A stretch of 64,000 bases of DNA, from contig JAFCMP010000528.1 of NCBI GenBank assembly GCA_017506865.1, positions 372,001-436,000 on the forward strand, read 5' to 3'. A program made the translations under genes and the position numbers. The DNA comes from Tribonema minus (taxonomy: Eukaryota; Sar; Xanthophyceae; Tribonematales; Tribonemataceae). This document shows, in pieces, positions 1 to 13,023 of the stretch. Positions within the stretch are counted from its first letter, which is position 1. Every line of letters starts with the position of its first letter. Under the pieces are notes generated by a model that saw only the letters and a program-made list of their open reading frames with translations, ran no database searches and was not told the origin of the DNA.

Positions 1-416
1 CTGATGCTGGCAAGGCGACACAAGTGCATGATGATGGCAAACAACTTTCTTCACCGAGCAGTCAGTTGCAGACCATTTGCTATAACATCGAACAGGGCTG
101 ATTTGACAAGCACAGCACTTGTTGCCAGTGGAGGCCAAGCATTAGGAAATGCTCAATTTACATCTCTCGTTGATTTCCAATTTTCACTACACAAGCGCAG
201 TGCAAGCGCATGAGATGTGTGAAGCCTGAACCTGGACAGACACTGGAGTAGAGTGCCGCATGCTATGCGTGTGCCCTATACTGCAGGATCCTCAGTCCCT
301 CATTGCCGCACTGTGCGAAGGCACCACATAATTCCCCTGATGCTCCACTGCCACTTTACATCACCAAAGTTTCAGCACCGCCTCTCACATTCAGTCGCCA
401 CCCTCTACCACTGCAG

Positions 417-3400
417 CACCGCACCGGCAGCCAGACGCGCCGCCGTCCAATCTTCTGCAGCGCGGCACGCTGCTGTACTGGCAGGCGCCAACGGGCCTGC
501 GCGCATCGCTGCGCCACGCGCTGCACTGCGTGGGCCGCCAGCGCTACGGTGACGCTGCGCCCCGCACGCGCGGCATCCTGCTGGGCCTCTGCTACTTCCA
601 CGCTGTCATGGTGGAACGCGCCAGCAGGGGGCTGGGGGGCGTGTGCGGCATAGGGGACGGCGACCTGTCTGCGGCGGCGGCGCACGTGCTGGAGTACAGC
701 GCGGCGTGTGCGGGGGAGGTGAGAACTCTTTTGCAGTATGAGAGCGGGTACTTGAGAGCACTCGTGGCTGTCATGGCTGTGATACAGTTGCTGCAGTTCA
801 ACTTTTGGTCGCGGTACACGATTTTATCGACGCGCGCAATGCTTGGCTGAGGCTTCGGTGGCGGTACACGGTTTTGTCGATGCCTGCCATGCTTGGCTGA
901 GGCTTGTCGAGGCTGGCAAGAGGTAAATTGCGGAGTAGCGGAGGGCAGCACTTCTTGTCTTGCACCTATTCTTCGCATGTAGTTGGAGGCGTGCCAAGCA
1001 AACGTGTATCAAGCTGACAATGTGCTCGGAACCTGTCTACAACTTGACACTGCTTGCAATGGCATCTGTCTCATATGGCCATCTACTCAGGGAATGTCGT
1101 GGCAGGACCTCAAGCGGCTGATAGGCGACATAGTGTACGGCGGGCATGCCTACACAGCTGCAGATCAGTCCACTGTAGCAGCTTATCTGGCGCAGCTGAT
1201 GCACAATGGGCTGCTGCAAGAGATGCCACTCATGGTGAGTGCTGAGCACTAACATTGCAGTACTTGAATAGAAATGCCATGCCTTGCCATGACATGTAAG
1301 AAGCAATTACTAGCATGATGGTACGATGGTGCTATGTATCGCTGGCAACAGCCAAGATAATGATGGGGAGCATTGAAGTTGCTGCAGGGGTACAGATGGC
1401 ACACCAGTGTTATTGCCAGCTTCTCTGTTGAAGTCGGTCTGCAACGTTGGCAATAGAGGAGCAGTGCATGGTCAGTTGCTTGAGATTGTAAGGTGAGCCA
1501 GAAGCGTAGCATAGCAGGGTTGACATAATTTCCGCTTCAGGGCTGAGGTGGTTGTTGGGACTGTGTACAATCCTGTCATCAGCCCATTGTCGACCTTGCA
1601 CGTACGAAGCACTGGAGACCTTGGATACTTGTGGCAATGGAATGTCACCACCTTTGTGCATGGCACAGACGAGTTGGTTTGCCAAACACAAACCCTTGCG
1701 ACACCACAAAAAAGGAGCGACATTCGGTCAACAGAGTGGTCAAAACGCTCTTACAGCGCGCAATGACTCTCACACATCTTGACATTTGATGATGAACCGA
1801 ACCTTGCGAATGACAGGGTGTGCCCAGAGGTTCCGAGGCTGCCAAGGGGCTTGAGCATGTGGATCTTGTCACTCCGCCGGAGTTCTTTGCGGCGCCGCCT
1901 GTAGCTTGGAGTTATGACAAGGTGAGATGCGGCATGTGTGCATGTGCGCTCACCACTGCAATGCACTCAATTGGCATGTGTGCATGTGCGCTCACCACTG
2001 CACTCAATCGGCAAATTTACTCTTGAGTTTGTGTGATGGCGAATGCACGTCATGCGCGCGCAAATTGCAGTGCCAGTGTGCTGCTGTGTTGCGAAGAGGC
2101 TCTATGCTGACAACATGTCGTGAACGCCCCACACAGCGGACATGCCAACAGCACGGCTCAGTTAACTGCTTCTGCTGAACGTCTTCAGATGCAAACGTCT
2201 GGCTGCACAGCAAAGAGCGCACTGTGGTGTGGATTGTGTGTCCTGTGTAATGGTATGGGTTGAGCTGTGATGACAGAGTGCATGTCTCAGTAGCACACTG
2301 TTGTCACCACAGTACAGGTTGGTGCGGCCGTGCAGTTGTGCCACTTGTCATGCGCTTTGAGAATGTGCTGATTGAGTTTACTCATATGACATGATCCCTG
2401 CACACCCACCAGGGTCTGCATGCACACTTGCAGAACTGAACTTCACGGGCAGCGCTGAAGACATGTGTATCTCAACTCTGAAGGGTTTCATGCTTTTGTG
2501 CACTGGTGCATTGACAAAGCTGCTTCGGGCTTGGCAAGCACTGGTGCAGTGACGCTGCTGCTGTCGGCTTGACAGCGCTCTGATGCGTTGCTAAACAATT
2601 TTTTTAATACCGCGCAGTTGTCAGACTGGTATGGTAGATTATGCTTTTACGAACAACAAGGAAGCGTGACCCACTTGAGTGTCGAACTTGGGTTTTCACC
2701 CCATTGTGATGGGAGGGGATCTCATCTCGCATGTTGGTGAGTACTTCTCTCGCACCAATGCCTTCTGATGCTTCCAATGCCTCTATACTCCTTCGTCACT
2801 GCATCCATTCATTCATACACTCGAGCATTCTTCTCCATGAAGCCATCCACATTCACTCATTCATCCAACATGTAGAAGTATGAACTCCATCATTCACTTG
2901 CTATTTCATTCATCCATCCATCCATCAGGTCATGCAGCACATTGAGCATCAGCTCACAGCAACCAGTACGCCGGATCTGTGCGGTTGGAGCGACAGCACA
3001 GACAAGAGGCAACAGCTGACAGCAATTGCAGAAATGGTGGCTGCTGTGAGAAATGGCGTTGTTGTTGACGAGGTCAGTGCGCGATATGTATCATCTAGAG
3101 GCTAGACATTTTCCATGTTTGAAGGGTTTTAGAAATTTTCAGAGTTGCAGTACTCAATGTTCGACAGGATTTTTCATCAAGTAGCTACTATACTGCTTCC
3201 ATTTTGCTGACTACACCACACCTCATCAAAAACCGCGCGACATCTAGATCACTATGAACACTGTAACCAAAGCATGGTTTGGACTATACATCATTGCAAT
3301 TTCATCTTGAAGGATCCACGCCATGCACGCCGTGCACTTCACCGTCACCACTTGCATGCAGCTGCTGTAGCTGAGCAATGCCATTGCTGCAGCACATGTG

Positions 3401-5578
3401 CCGCTACAACTGAGCGCTGCCGTGTTGTCTTGTCACTGCTGCTTTTTTTGCTGAGCACTGCAGGATGCCGCTGTGGCGGCAGCAGTGCGCGGCATGCCGC
3501 AGTCTGGCACCGTGCATGGTGATAATCAAGCGGGCAACAGCTTGACCAGGGAGGCCCAGGCAGAGGGCATTGCCCTGGAAGCCCTTGAACGCCTGCAGAC
3601 CAGTGCTGCTTTTCTGCAGAGGTGAGGATGAGATGCGCGCTACCTGACGTTCAGCAATGCTACAAGCATGCGTGCCATAATGGGTAGGTCTGAACAGCAT
3701 TCACTGGGCTCCAATGCTTGAAAGTCACACGTAAAGCAAGAGCGACCAAAGGATTGACCTGCATTGTGCGTCCTGCGCTAGTGTCCCTGCCCTTTGCTGT
3801 TGCGTATAATGATGTGGTGCGTAGCACCTTTGTTTTCAGCACCTGCTTTGATGTAGCTGATTTCAATATTGTGAGAGATAGCAGCATGAGCTTGCCCGGC
3901 TCACCTCAGCTCCTCATGCAGCAAAGACTGGCAGTCTGTAGAAATGCAGCATTGCACTGCAGGCATGTAGTTACTACATTGCACTGCAGGCATGTAGTTA
4001 CTACGTCGACCACACGCAGCAAAGCTGACCTGCACCACTTTGCGGCAGCATACACCCTCTTATCGAGCACTGAAGCGACGTTGATAGCGCAGGTCACATT
4101 GACATGATCTGACTGCTGTGTGGTGGCAGGGCCGACACTGCGGCACTCATCGCTGATCATCACCATCAGCATCAACAGGAGGGCGGCAGTGGGCCGTACG
4201 CCATGGTCCTACAGGCAGAGCTGCGGCACATGGCAGCACTGGCGCACTCGGTGCAACAGTCTCTGAGCGACTTGTGCTCGGCGTACAAAGGTAAGCGCGT
4301 GGGTCATGCAGGTCAAAGATCATGAAATTCAGGGGAAAATGTGACTGCAGTGTTCAGCTTTCCGGGTGCACACCATCACAGTTCATCACGTGGCATGTGC
4401 TCAGCTAGCAACCTTTCAACGGCGCCGACGCTCAAAGAGCAGTGGTGTTCAATGCCAACATGTGCTCAACACTGGCACGAAGAACATGCTCGCCAGGTGC
4501 ATCAAGTACAGACCATGATGGCCGTCTCGTCTATCTTGACCTATTGGTATCGTCCAATGGCACACCTATGGCTCCAAACCTCAATCACCACCTCGGCATC
4601 ACACCTTGTTTGTCTTCTTGCCAATGCTGCTCAGGCACGATCATCATGAGCGGCGGCCTGCGCGATGTTCAGCTGGCCCTGCTGCGAGGCCACGTGCCAC
4701 AAGCATGGCAGGCGCTGGCGTATCCCTCTTCTCACACTTGCCACCTGGCGGCCTGGCTGAGCGACATGTGGCAGCGCTTGCAGCAGCTGGCTGAATGGAG
4801 CGTCACCCCCAGTGAGCCGCCGCGCACGGTGTGGCTGGGAGGCCTGGTGCATCCAGAGGCCTTCATCACTGCCATCAAACAGGTGTGCGACACATGTACA
4901 GTACCTGTGCAGATGCATCGTGGCCTCCTACGCAACCCCACTGACCCATTGTGTGCATCATGTACGGATTCGTATGCCGCCTCCATCTGGCCAATGTCGT
5001 TTGCGTGAAACTCATGCAGCGCACTGCGTCCGCACTCACAGCAGGCGTGCTCACTAGCTGCGCGCAAGTGCACGCGCACATACTACTGCGCTTTGCTCAT
5101 GCTGCTGCTTCTTTCGTCGCTGCGCTGCGCCGCGCGCCACCCGCAGGCGGCAGCGCGCGAGCGCGGCCTGCGCCTGGACCAGCTCGCCGTGCACGCGGAG
5201 GTCACGCGGCGCGCCACCTCCGACCACGTCCTCGCCGCCAGCCGCAACGGCGCGTACGTCACAGGCCTCCACCTCGACGGCGCGTGGTGGGACGCGGCGG
5301 CGCAGCGCCTGGACCGTCACCCCGCAACTTCAACTTCAGGTTCAACAGCGGCGCCGCAGCTCCTGCCCATCGTCAACTGCTTCGCGGTGCCGGTGGAGGC
5401 GCGAGGCCACGGCAGCAGCGCTGAGGCGGCGTCGCTGTCGTATGCGTACGAGTGCCCGGTGTACAGGACACGGGAGTGCGCGGGGGCGGGGGCGCCGCTG
5501 CTGACGGTGCGCATGCAGTCGCGGCAGGCGCCTGTCAGGTGGCTGCTCGGCGGCGCAGCGCTGCTGCTGGAGGCCTGA
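417..5578 (+). CDS. Dynein heavy chain, C-terminal part (5' end outside window)
   Basis: This is the C-terminal end of a dynein heavy chain, the ATP-driven minus-end microtubule motor. I read eight exons: 417-718, 1091-1234, 1817-1921, 2929-3072, 3464-3621, 4130-4290, 4635-4882 and 5147-5578, all GT-AG and all in matching phase. Family landmarks appear in order: a GLCYFHAVMVERASRG block, SWQDLKRLIGDIVYGG, VWLGGLVHPEAFITAIKQ, GAYVTGLHLDGAWWD, YECPVYRT, and a terminal LLGGAALLLEA before TGA. These match the post-AAA6 and C-terminal domain. The AAA ring and stalk lie upstream of the window. The YECPVYRT ending is typical of axonemal chains, while the GLRLDQLAVHAEVT stretch recalls cytoplasmic dynein 1, so I leave the class open. 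A His-rich insert sits at the start of the sixth exon. Confidence 0.93.
1937..2009 (+). repeat. Tandem duplication in a dynein intron
   Basis: About 37 bp containing GCATGTGTGCATGTGCGCTC is present twice in direct succession just after the 5' splice site of the third exon seen here. It lies wholly in the intron and does not touch the coding frame. Confidence 0.75.
3948..4003 (+). repeat. 27-bp tandem duplication in a dynein intron
   Basis: Two near-identical adjacent copies of a unit containing TTGCACTGCAGGCATGTAGT lie inside the intron before the sixth exon. Each copy carries a CTGCAG that resembles a 3' splice site. Confidence 0.75.
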
Positions 5579-6340
5579 CTTGGGCCGATTCGCAGTCTGG
5601 CGCATAGGGGTGGGGATGGTCGTATAGATGAGAAGTGCGCTGGGCAAGGGCAGCTTGATGCCATGGCGGAAACTCGCTCTGGTATTGGTCAAGCAATGCA
5701 TCGCATACATGATGTATTCAGTAGTCTACGACTGCCACTTTTCACGGCATGCCACTTTCTCACCAACATGACAAAAAGCACAGGTGACGCGTCAATAATG
5801 TACAGGTGTCCAGCAGTTGGACCATGCATCCGGGTTGATCTTGTGCTGTACTTATTGTTTGCGGGGCCCATATGTCGCGGATGCCATGAACATGCTCAGT
5901 GGCATGTCGCAGCGCATTGCACAACTAAACTTGTGTTGCACAGCTTGCAGATCGTGTGCAGCAGGCAAGCACGGTCGTTGTGACTGGCCCTGTAAAGATG
6001 CAGAGGCGTTTGTGCTGACCCAACCGCATCCCGCTCCTGTCGCGCTGGTGGTGATCCTACTCATGTCATTGTGTGTGCCAGAGCAAACAAGTGCCAAGTG
6101 CATCAACTCTGAAAAGCGCCAGTATTTGCACACACCTCGAGGCTGAGTTGATCATGGCCTTGAAATTCTATTGATTGTGTCGTACTACACAGATATGCCA
6201 GGGGGCGGGGTGGGGGTGGGGGGGGGGTGGTGGGCAGAGGCAGTATGCGTTGCGCAAGGCCGGGTTGCCAAGCGTCAGATCCTCGTTCACCTGGAAGCAT
6301 TGAAGAGCCCGCTTCTTAGGCTAGCACGCACGAGTGCTGG
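5579..6340. other. Intergenic, no gene seen
   Basis: This is the 3' flank of the dynein gene. I see no exon with family similarity. It holds a G-rich tract at about 6198-6232 (runs of G broken by T). The left end of the large inverted duplication starts near 6.35 kb. Confidence 0.5.
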
Positions 6341-6348
6341 GCCGTGTA

Positions 6349-7520
6349 CTAAAACCAATGAACAGCTCTTGTGGCGCAGAATGAGTTGCCTGGGGCTCCC
6401 ACATCCCTGAACAAAATGGTTGAAGTTTTGGGCCACTTTTGCAGCAGCCACCAGCGCATGCCCACAGGCATCTCATTTTGATTCAGTAACAGAGTCCACA
6501 AGCAGGGTATCAATGCCTGAAGCAGCCAGCCCACTGTTCCAATGGCGCATGCAATCTGCTTGCCCGCATTGCTATACTGGAACGTAACAGTACGTGGTGT
6601 ATGCACACACGCTGTGCACGACAGTTCTACGATGGTGGAATCTGCCATACCAAAGCAGGCGAGCGAGGAGCACAGGCATGCACTGCGAGCAGCAGTCAAG
6701 GCATCAGGTAGCAATGTTTAAACAATGTGCCAGAGTAACGGGCCATGGCCTTCATATACTACATTGACGCACACTGGGCGTTCGAAAGCAGCCTGTGTCC
6801 AATGCTCAGCAGGTGCAGTGACGGCGTTGCGACAAGTGTCATACGTACGGAAGGCGCTGCGGTCTCAAGTGCCACATGACGCCTGTGCGCAGTCCAGCGT
6901 GCATCCAGGTGTTGCTTTGTAGCCTCTAAGGGCAGCAAGACACGTACGTGCATTGCACCTGTGCCAACAGCACCTGGACGCATGTGGTCACGCTGTAACA
7001 TGTGTCTGTACGCACGTCGCTCTCACACATACACACAAATATATATCTCAACAATCCGCAAACCTCAAGCTCCCATGCACGAAGTGCCCCTGCTGCGCAG
7101 CAGCCAGAGGAGGGGTCTCTACAGATGCCACCCAACCGTGTTGCAGGGCTTGCTGCCACTGCTGCGGTCATCATACATTTCGACACGGAAATTGTAACAT
7201 GCTGCTTGAGGAGGTAGAACCTGTGCACTGACACGGCAGGCGCTACCCCCTTAAGCTATTGGCCCGAACTGACGTTGTATCGGGCTACCACGAATGTATG
7301 CCAGACAGCTCGCCGTTCCGGCAGTAGCAATGTCTGGCGACTCAAATGATCGCTGACTCAAAAGTGCAGGCTGATCTCCGCAGCCAATGGCAATCTTGCA
7401 GCCAAGGCGCCTGTAATCTGTGCAGACAAACATGGGCAGCGGTATTGCAGCGATGTTCAGGCAACGAAGACCTTGCAGAGTAGGAACGGGATATAAAACA
7501 CACGGCCACTTAAAAGGGGC
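6349..7520 (-). other. Exon-like duplicated segments of unknown protein(s), left arm
   Basis: Two stretches on the minus strand look exon-like. One (about 7505-7251) encodes a frame containing IAAIPLPMFVCTDYRRLGC and GTASCLAYIRGSPIQRQFG before a stop. The other (6714-6349) encodes a hydrophobic stretch with GTVGWLLQALIPCLWTLLL. Both have a clearly related, more decayed inverted counterpart at about 17690-18780. That is the best evidence that they once formed a unit with the gene at 8612-11434. I do not recognise a family. They could be exons of a membrane protein or remains of a pseudogene. Confidence 0.35.
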
Positions 7521-8611
7521 ACAGAGGCTTCACACAGTGAACAAAGGCCTTCTGATTGCCATTCACTGGCGGTTAATGAGAATTGTATCACGTGAGCGAA
7601 GGAAATTGCTTACAGGGTAACAGGGTCAAAGACAGTGGTCAAAAGCGGAATGCTCCTCTGAGTCAAAAGGCCTGCAGTACAACGCTTCCTAAGATTTCAT
7701 TAGAGCTCTAGGTCACCACCAATTCTAGCTCATTTGCAGGCAATGCCAAGCAGCTGAACAGTTAAAATGCCAGCAGCTGCACCTGGCCAGACAACAAGAC
7801 GAGGTTAATTGCACGACAAGATCTGGTGTGGTAATGCGAAGGCATGTGGCACAGGGGGCACAGTATCTGGCTTGTGGAACTGCAGAACAGAAGGATGAGT
7901 GTCTTTGAAGACATGACTGCCAGACATGATGACAAGTAAAAACATGCATCCAGCCATCAAACAAGGTTGATCTTGTGGCGTTTCGCGCGATCGTTCCTTC
8001 CATCTACTTTAGTATGACGAACCCAGACGCTGCTTCACAATGTACATCAATCTTATCTGTGTCTATACATACAAGCAACATCAAGCCAGCCTTCCTCGTT
8101 GCATATGAGATCAAGCAGTGTCACTCACCGTATTGCTGTGTAGGACGAAGGTGTTGGGGCTTGTCGAGACTTGTCCCATATTGGCCGTAGAACTCTGTTG
8201 AAGCCAACATGCAATATAGAGAAGGGATCAGGGTTCAAGCATATGTGAACTTGTTATGCAGCAAGCATTGGCAAGTTGACGCGCATGACATCAGAGCAAG
8301 AGAAGCGACTTGCAGGCCCCAATGGGCGACATCAGTCATATGCACACAAACCGTCAGCAGACCGACCAAGCGGAAGCTAGTCGAACTCTGAAACTCACAG
8401 ACCATGCGACTGGGTGAATGATCCTACCTCACCATGTTCCACTACCTCTTAAACAGTGTTGCTCCATATCAGCACCAGCACATGCATGTCAATTGCACAA
8501 ATCCGCTGGTCGCCTCCATCAGTCCATTCTGCAGTGATTGAAAAAGCTACATCATATTTGTTGCGATGCGTCAGCCTGAGCTTCAAGGTGCGACTGCCAT
8601 TGTACACTGAC

Positions 8612-11434
8612 CTAGGCACGGAGGAGAATGCGAGTACGCTCGATGGTCCGCTGGCGCTTGAGGTTAGCCGCATCCGACTCTGTGTCATCCTGATGCACAC
8701 GAAAGAAGGGCAACTGCGGTCAGTTCATGCAGCCCTCTGTATGCAGACTATCCGCTCATGTGCGGATACACGCACAATCAACAATCATAATGTCCGTGAG
8801 CTCACGGGTGCGTCGGCGTGCCAATTTAGATACATGTCAGCAACTTGCACCTAACATCCCTTTCCTAACACTGACAGCTTTATTTGCAAGCAAATTATGG
8901 TACATATTTTTGGCGGGGGATCTTGCACCTATGTTGACTTCACTCCAGGCTGAAAACAAGAAAGTTGACCTATGCACGTACTGTGTAACATAACCTCAAG
9001 CACACGTGCCCAATTTCTCCTGTGCACGGATCAACGTCTCATACCTGCAATTTTGTACACACCCCATCGGTCTTACCATGTGGCCACAAATGACACACCA
9101 GCAATGGCCTGTAACATTGCAGGTTGTACATCGCCCAAAGCCCTACATCTCACTCCAACACAATGACAACAAAGATCAACTCACCTCAACCTCGAGCTCA
9201 ACGACACCCGCAAACACGCTGGGGACGTGCTGTGGATCCTGTGGCAACCCAGAACGTGTGTGGTACCGGTGAAACTCTTCGTCCTCGCAGGTCCACCCGA
9301 TGTGATCCAGGTCGTAGGGCAGTTCGAGCCCAAACATGCGGTGGAAAACCTCCGCCATCAGCAGCTGGCTATATGCTGTGCGGCGGGGGCGGTGCAGGGC
9401 GATGTCGAACGGCTCCCCAGGATCAGCGCCGAACCGGGGTGTCACCAGGTCGTCAAAGTGCTCATCCCAATGGCGCACCTGCACACGGGGACGAGGAAGC
9501 AGCAGACAACGAGGTGTGTTCAGCATGGAGGGTGATTGTATGATACTTGTAATTATGTCAATAACTGCGTATGATTTGTACACAGCAATAGCGCAGTCAT
9601 TCGCTCGTGAGGCGTGGCTGAGTTCTTGTGTATGTGTTCCGCATGATTGTCCTGACTGAAGAGCCTGCGTTTGTGCAACTGCATACTTCTACATGAACAA
9701 CAGTATTTATTTATAAAGAGTATCTATCTGCTATATTCATGTGTTTACAAAATGCAGCGTATGTTCGGGGGCGAGGGGGTTGCAGTAGTTCATGAGCTCA
9801 AACGGCTGGATGTACAGATGATCACTCCACATTAGGGCGGCTCAATGTGAAGTGCCCTGCTTTCAACAGTCATTTGATATGCCGCGCAGTTAGCATGCTG
9901 ATGGTGAACACGGTAGTACCGTACACCCAAGCGCCATGAAGAAAGGCGGCAGATGCTTCGTCGGACACAAGTACTCATATGTGGTCACATGCATAGCCTT
10001 GTGTGCTGTGTAGTATGCTGACTTGCATCATCATGTCACAGGGACTTGCTGCGCTGAGCTCATGGCCCCTCATCGTCACAGACTACCACTTGTCAGTGAC
10101 AATAAGCCCCTCTGCATTCCTGTCAAGTCAGCAAAGCCTACATCTACACACGTACCTCCCACTTGAGATAGCCCTTAACCTGCGCCAGAAACACCACCCA
10201 GTCCTCAATCGCCTGGACCGAGGGCTCCCGCATCGGCCAGTCGAGAGGGGCCTGCTTCACGAACGTGGAGCGCGTCTGCAGGGCCGCATCCCACTCGTCC
10301 GTGATCGCCGCCACGACGCCATTCTGGTCTTGAATGACGTCTGCAAGTTGACGCCGATGGACACGCGCGCCGCTCACATCGGCCTTTGCGTACGCGCGTG
10401 CGATGGCGGACTCCTGAGTATAGAGCTCTGACATCTTGTCGAGTTGAGCGTTGATGCGGCCCTTGCTGCCACCAAGCTGTGTGCGGCATGTGATGAGGCA
10501 GATGCAAAGCGGCAAGGTGTGTTTAACGTGTATTGGGCACAGTGCTGACGCAGAAGGCTCCATTTTTGAGGAAACTGAGCAATGCAATGACTACTATCAG
10601 ATAGAAGTGCAACTGGGTGCCCAGCCAACCTTTCTACTTGAAGTGTAGCGACCGGTCATTGGTGAATGCAGACGCAGCAACCAAATGATCAGTCAATGGC
10701 ATTAATCAGCAACTCTCTCTGTGTTGAGGTCCGGAAAATAAAGTACCATTATCGAAATATTCAAATCAACACGCATCAGAGCATCCGCTACTGTAGTGTA
10801 CTCACCCACACAAGCATGGCACCGTGGAGGTCAAAAAGGGGGATGGGCCCGCCCCCCTGAGCACTGCTGCGGGTCCCACCAGCCATAATCCCCACAGAGG
10901 TGGAGGCCAAGAGGGGAGGGGGGTAACACAGCTCTGCGCTGGCCAAGCGCAGCACCGCGTTGCGCTGCGCTTCGCTAGTGGTGGCAAGCGTGAAGTCATT
11001 GTACTCCGCACGCCAACCCTGCGCATCAGCTGGGGGCTCTGCCTCCGGCTCCGACTCCGACTCATAGTCAGGCAGCTCTTCATCAGGCAGCTCTTGTTCC
11101 TGCAGCAGAAGTAGAGAAAAAGCAGGTTTGAGCCTTGAAGCTGTCAAAACCTCAGCGAGGCCAACCCTGATGCTAGTCAAGCTGACCTTGTTGCCTTCGA
11201 CCTGTTGCGTTTCAGAGTTCATCCAGAAACCTCAAGTACCTCATCATCCAACTAAAGCCAGAGTGACACTGACCCCAGCTTTTGCAGATTGCGTTACTGC
11301 TCACTGTACTTGCAGCACAGCGTTGTTTTATGGCCTCCTGTGTATAAACTTAGCACGCCACAAGCCATGTGTTGTGCAAGTCCCACTGGCTCCCTACGGG
11401 TACTCACCTTGTGCCTGCGGTTCCTCTGAGGCAT
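8612..11434 (-). CDS. Unknown 337-aa protein, five exons (copy A of a local gene family)
   Basis: I read five exons on the minus strand: 11434-11408, 11099-10806, 10476-10156, 9478-9185 and 8689-8612. All have GT-AG borders and every junction falls at phase 0. The protein starts MPQRNRRHK, has an acidic stretch (ELPDYESESEPEAEPPAD), then a likely helical or coiled-coil region (INAQLDKMSELYTQESAIAR). A Trp- and charge-rich region follows (VRHWDEHFDDLVTPRFGADP, FHRYHTRSGLPQDPQHV), and a basic tail (NLKRQRTIERTRILLRA) precedes TAG. I recognise no catalytic motif or family. Two broken relatives lie at 13643-15899 (+) and 15905-17110 (-), and they confirm the exon borders by conservation. It may be a host gene or a gene carried by a mobile element. 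Confidence 0.6.
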
Positions 11435-11716
11435 GCTCGCGCAGACAACTGCAAAAAAACCTTCAAGAGGGCTTCAAAGGCAAATGCACCGCCGCCCGCC
11501 TGTCAGGCAAGGTCCCTCTCTCTCGATTTGAGCAGACTTCAACTGCAGCTTCAACTGTTTAATTGAGCGCGCGCGCCGCGAGCGAGCGCTGCGGCCGCAG
11601 CTCGAAAGATTTGGCGCAAGTGTCCTCCACGCGAGGCTCTTCTTCCTTGAGGGCGCGGTGGTCCCTCACCTCCCCTGATCTTTTCAAAATTAGCTCTCAC
11701 TGGCAGCTGCACGAGT
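11435..11716. promoter_or_regulatory. Candidate bidirectional promoter at the axis of an inverted duplication
   Basis: This 282-bp gap separates two outward-facing first exons that begin almost alike: MPQRNRRHK on the minus strand and MPQRIRK on the plus strand. Each is followed directly by a GTGAG-type 5' splice site. The middle is very GC-rich with alternating CG (about 11566-11606) flanked by CTTCAACTG repeats. The promoter role is inferred from the geometry. No TATA box is obvious. Confidence 0.45.
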
Positions 11717-12016
11717 ATGCCTCAGAGGATCCGCAAAGGTGAGAACACACACACTGACTTCACTTCAACCTGTCTCTCCGTGGCTTTACCTTGTACTCAT
11801 CTGCTGCACTATCGCTTAGCCGCCATGTCCATGTTCCAAGTATTCTCAAGTAGTCTCGCCAGTGAAACAGCTAGCGTCTTTTGACTCCACGTGCAGGACG
11901 ACGCCGATGCTTGCGAAGGCTCGAGCGGAAAGTTGCCAAGGATCGCAGCCTTGCCGAGAGAACAGTGGAGGTGCTGCGCACGATGCATGGACAAATGTGT
12001 GCCAGCGGACGAGAAG
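11717..12016 (+). CDS. 5' exons of copy B partner gene (unknown, very basic)
   Basis: A 22-nt first exon (11717-11738) reads MPQRIRK and ends in AAAG before GTGAGA. The next exon, 11897-12016, joins in phase to give GRRRCLRRLERKVAKDRS, then LAERTVEVLRTMHGQM, and ends before GTGCGA. The start mirrors that of the gene on the other strand, which supports it. The second exon has no counterpart in copy A. I could not connect it in phase to the exon homologues further right, so the gene is probably rearranged. The family is unknown. Confidence 0.4.
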
Positions 12017-13023
12017 GTGCGAAAAGCTCTTCTCATGCCTTCAGGCTCCACCACGATCGCTTGCTGTGTGCAGATACTCCATCGCACATCCTTGCTCACA
12101 AGCACCGAGGGCACCTATGAGATCCTTTTAAAAAGCAGCAACAGTTACAGTTCAATTCTTTTGCTGAAGGAAACATTTACAGCGTTCTTACTCAGATACC
12201 TTGAGCTGTGCGTCGGAATCCAAGGGTTCAGGCGAGACGAGCGTAGATACGTTTCCTACGTCTGAAACCTCAAGTTTCCATACCCAATGCACCCCTTTTT
12301 CAAAGCATCCTGAAGACCTCAAGAGTTTCTGTATTGCCTGCGTGCAAGCTCGCAAGTGAGCTTTCACTGCTGGGCGTTCAGTGCGGTGCCATGATCAAAG
12401 TGCGCTCGGAGGCAGCCACAGCTGGGTTCAGGCAGTAGTTGACAGATATGTGGGACGGCAAGGTTCACAGCGGCAAATAGTCCGCATGCCATAAGCAGGC
12501 CTCTGCTGCCGTATGGTCATCGCATCATAGTGACAGCACCATATAGCAGAACCTGAGCAGCAACGGCTTTGCTGCATCACTAAGCCACATCTACAAAACC
12601 ACTCGGCGAGGACCCCTGTCCACGTCGGAGCTTCACTAGTGCTGTTGAGGTAGCCTCATGCATCTGCTGCAGCAGAACATGCAGAATCATCAAACCCTCG
12701 TGTTGCACCTTTCGCTCACGCAGGACAATGAGGTCCGCCACGCCAGCACTCGCATCGCCGCCAGGCTGTTTTCAACGACGACGATGGCGGCGCACAGAGT
12801 TAGGCAGCAGCAACGTGGCTTGGGTGCGTGCTTCCGCTCGCAGCACAGGTGGGGGGAGCGATGGAGTGAGTGCTGATACTAGCGTGAAGGCTCAGGCGGC
12901 GGCCGCTGCGCCTGATGCTGACGTAGGCACCTATTGAGCAACTTGAAGTAGAGGGAAGTTCCTGGAATTCGAAGGCTTCGCGAACCTTCTGGCTCTTGAG
13001 CTACCTACCGCCACCCCATCAGT

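Noticed and set aside
8449-8700. Minus-strand frame with RTLKLRLTHRNKYDVAF
   Set aside because: It overlaps the last exon of the unknown gene in another frame; the phase-0 reading that ends LKRQRTIERTRILLRA fits the splice model better.
9077-9108. A 32-nt candidate exon (AIAGVSFVAT) in the unknown gene
   Set aside because: It has good borders but breaks phase with the next exon, while skipping it gives a clean phase-0 join.
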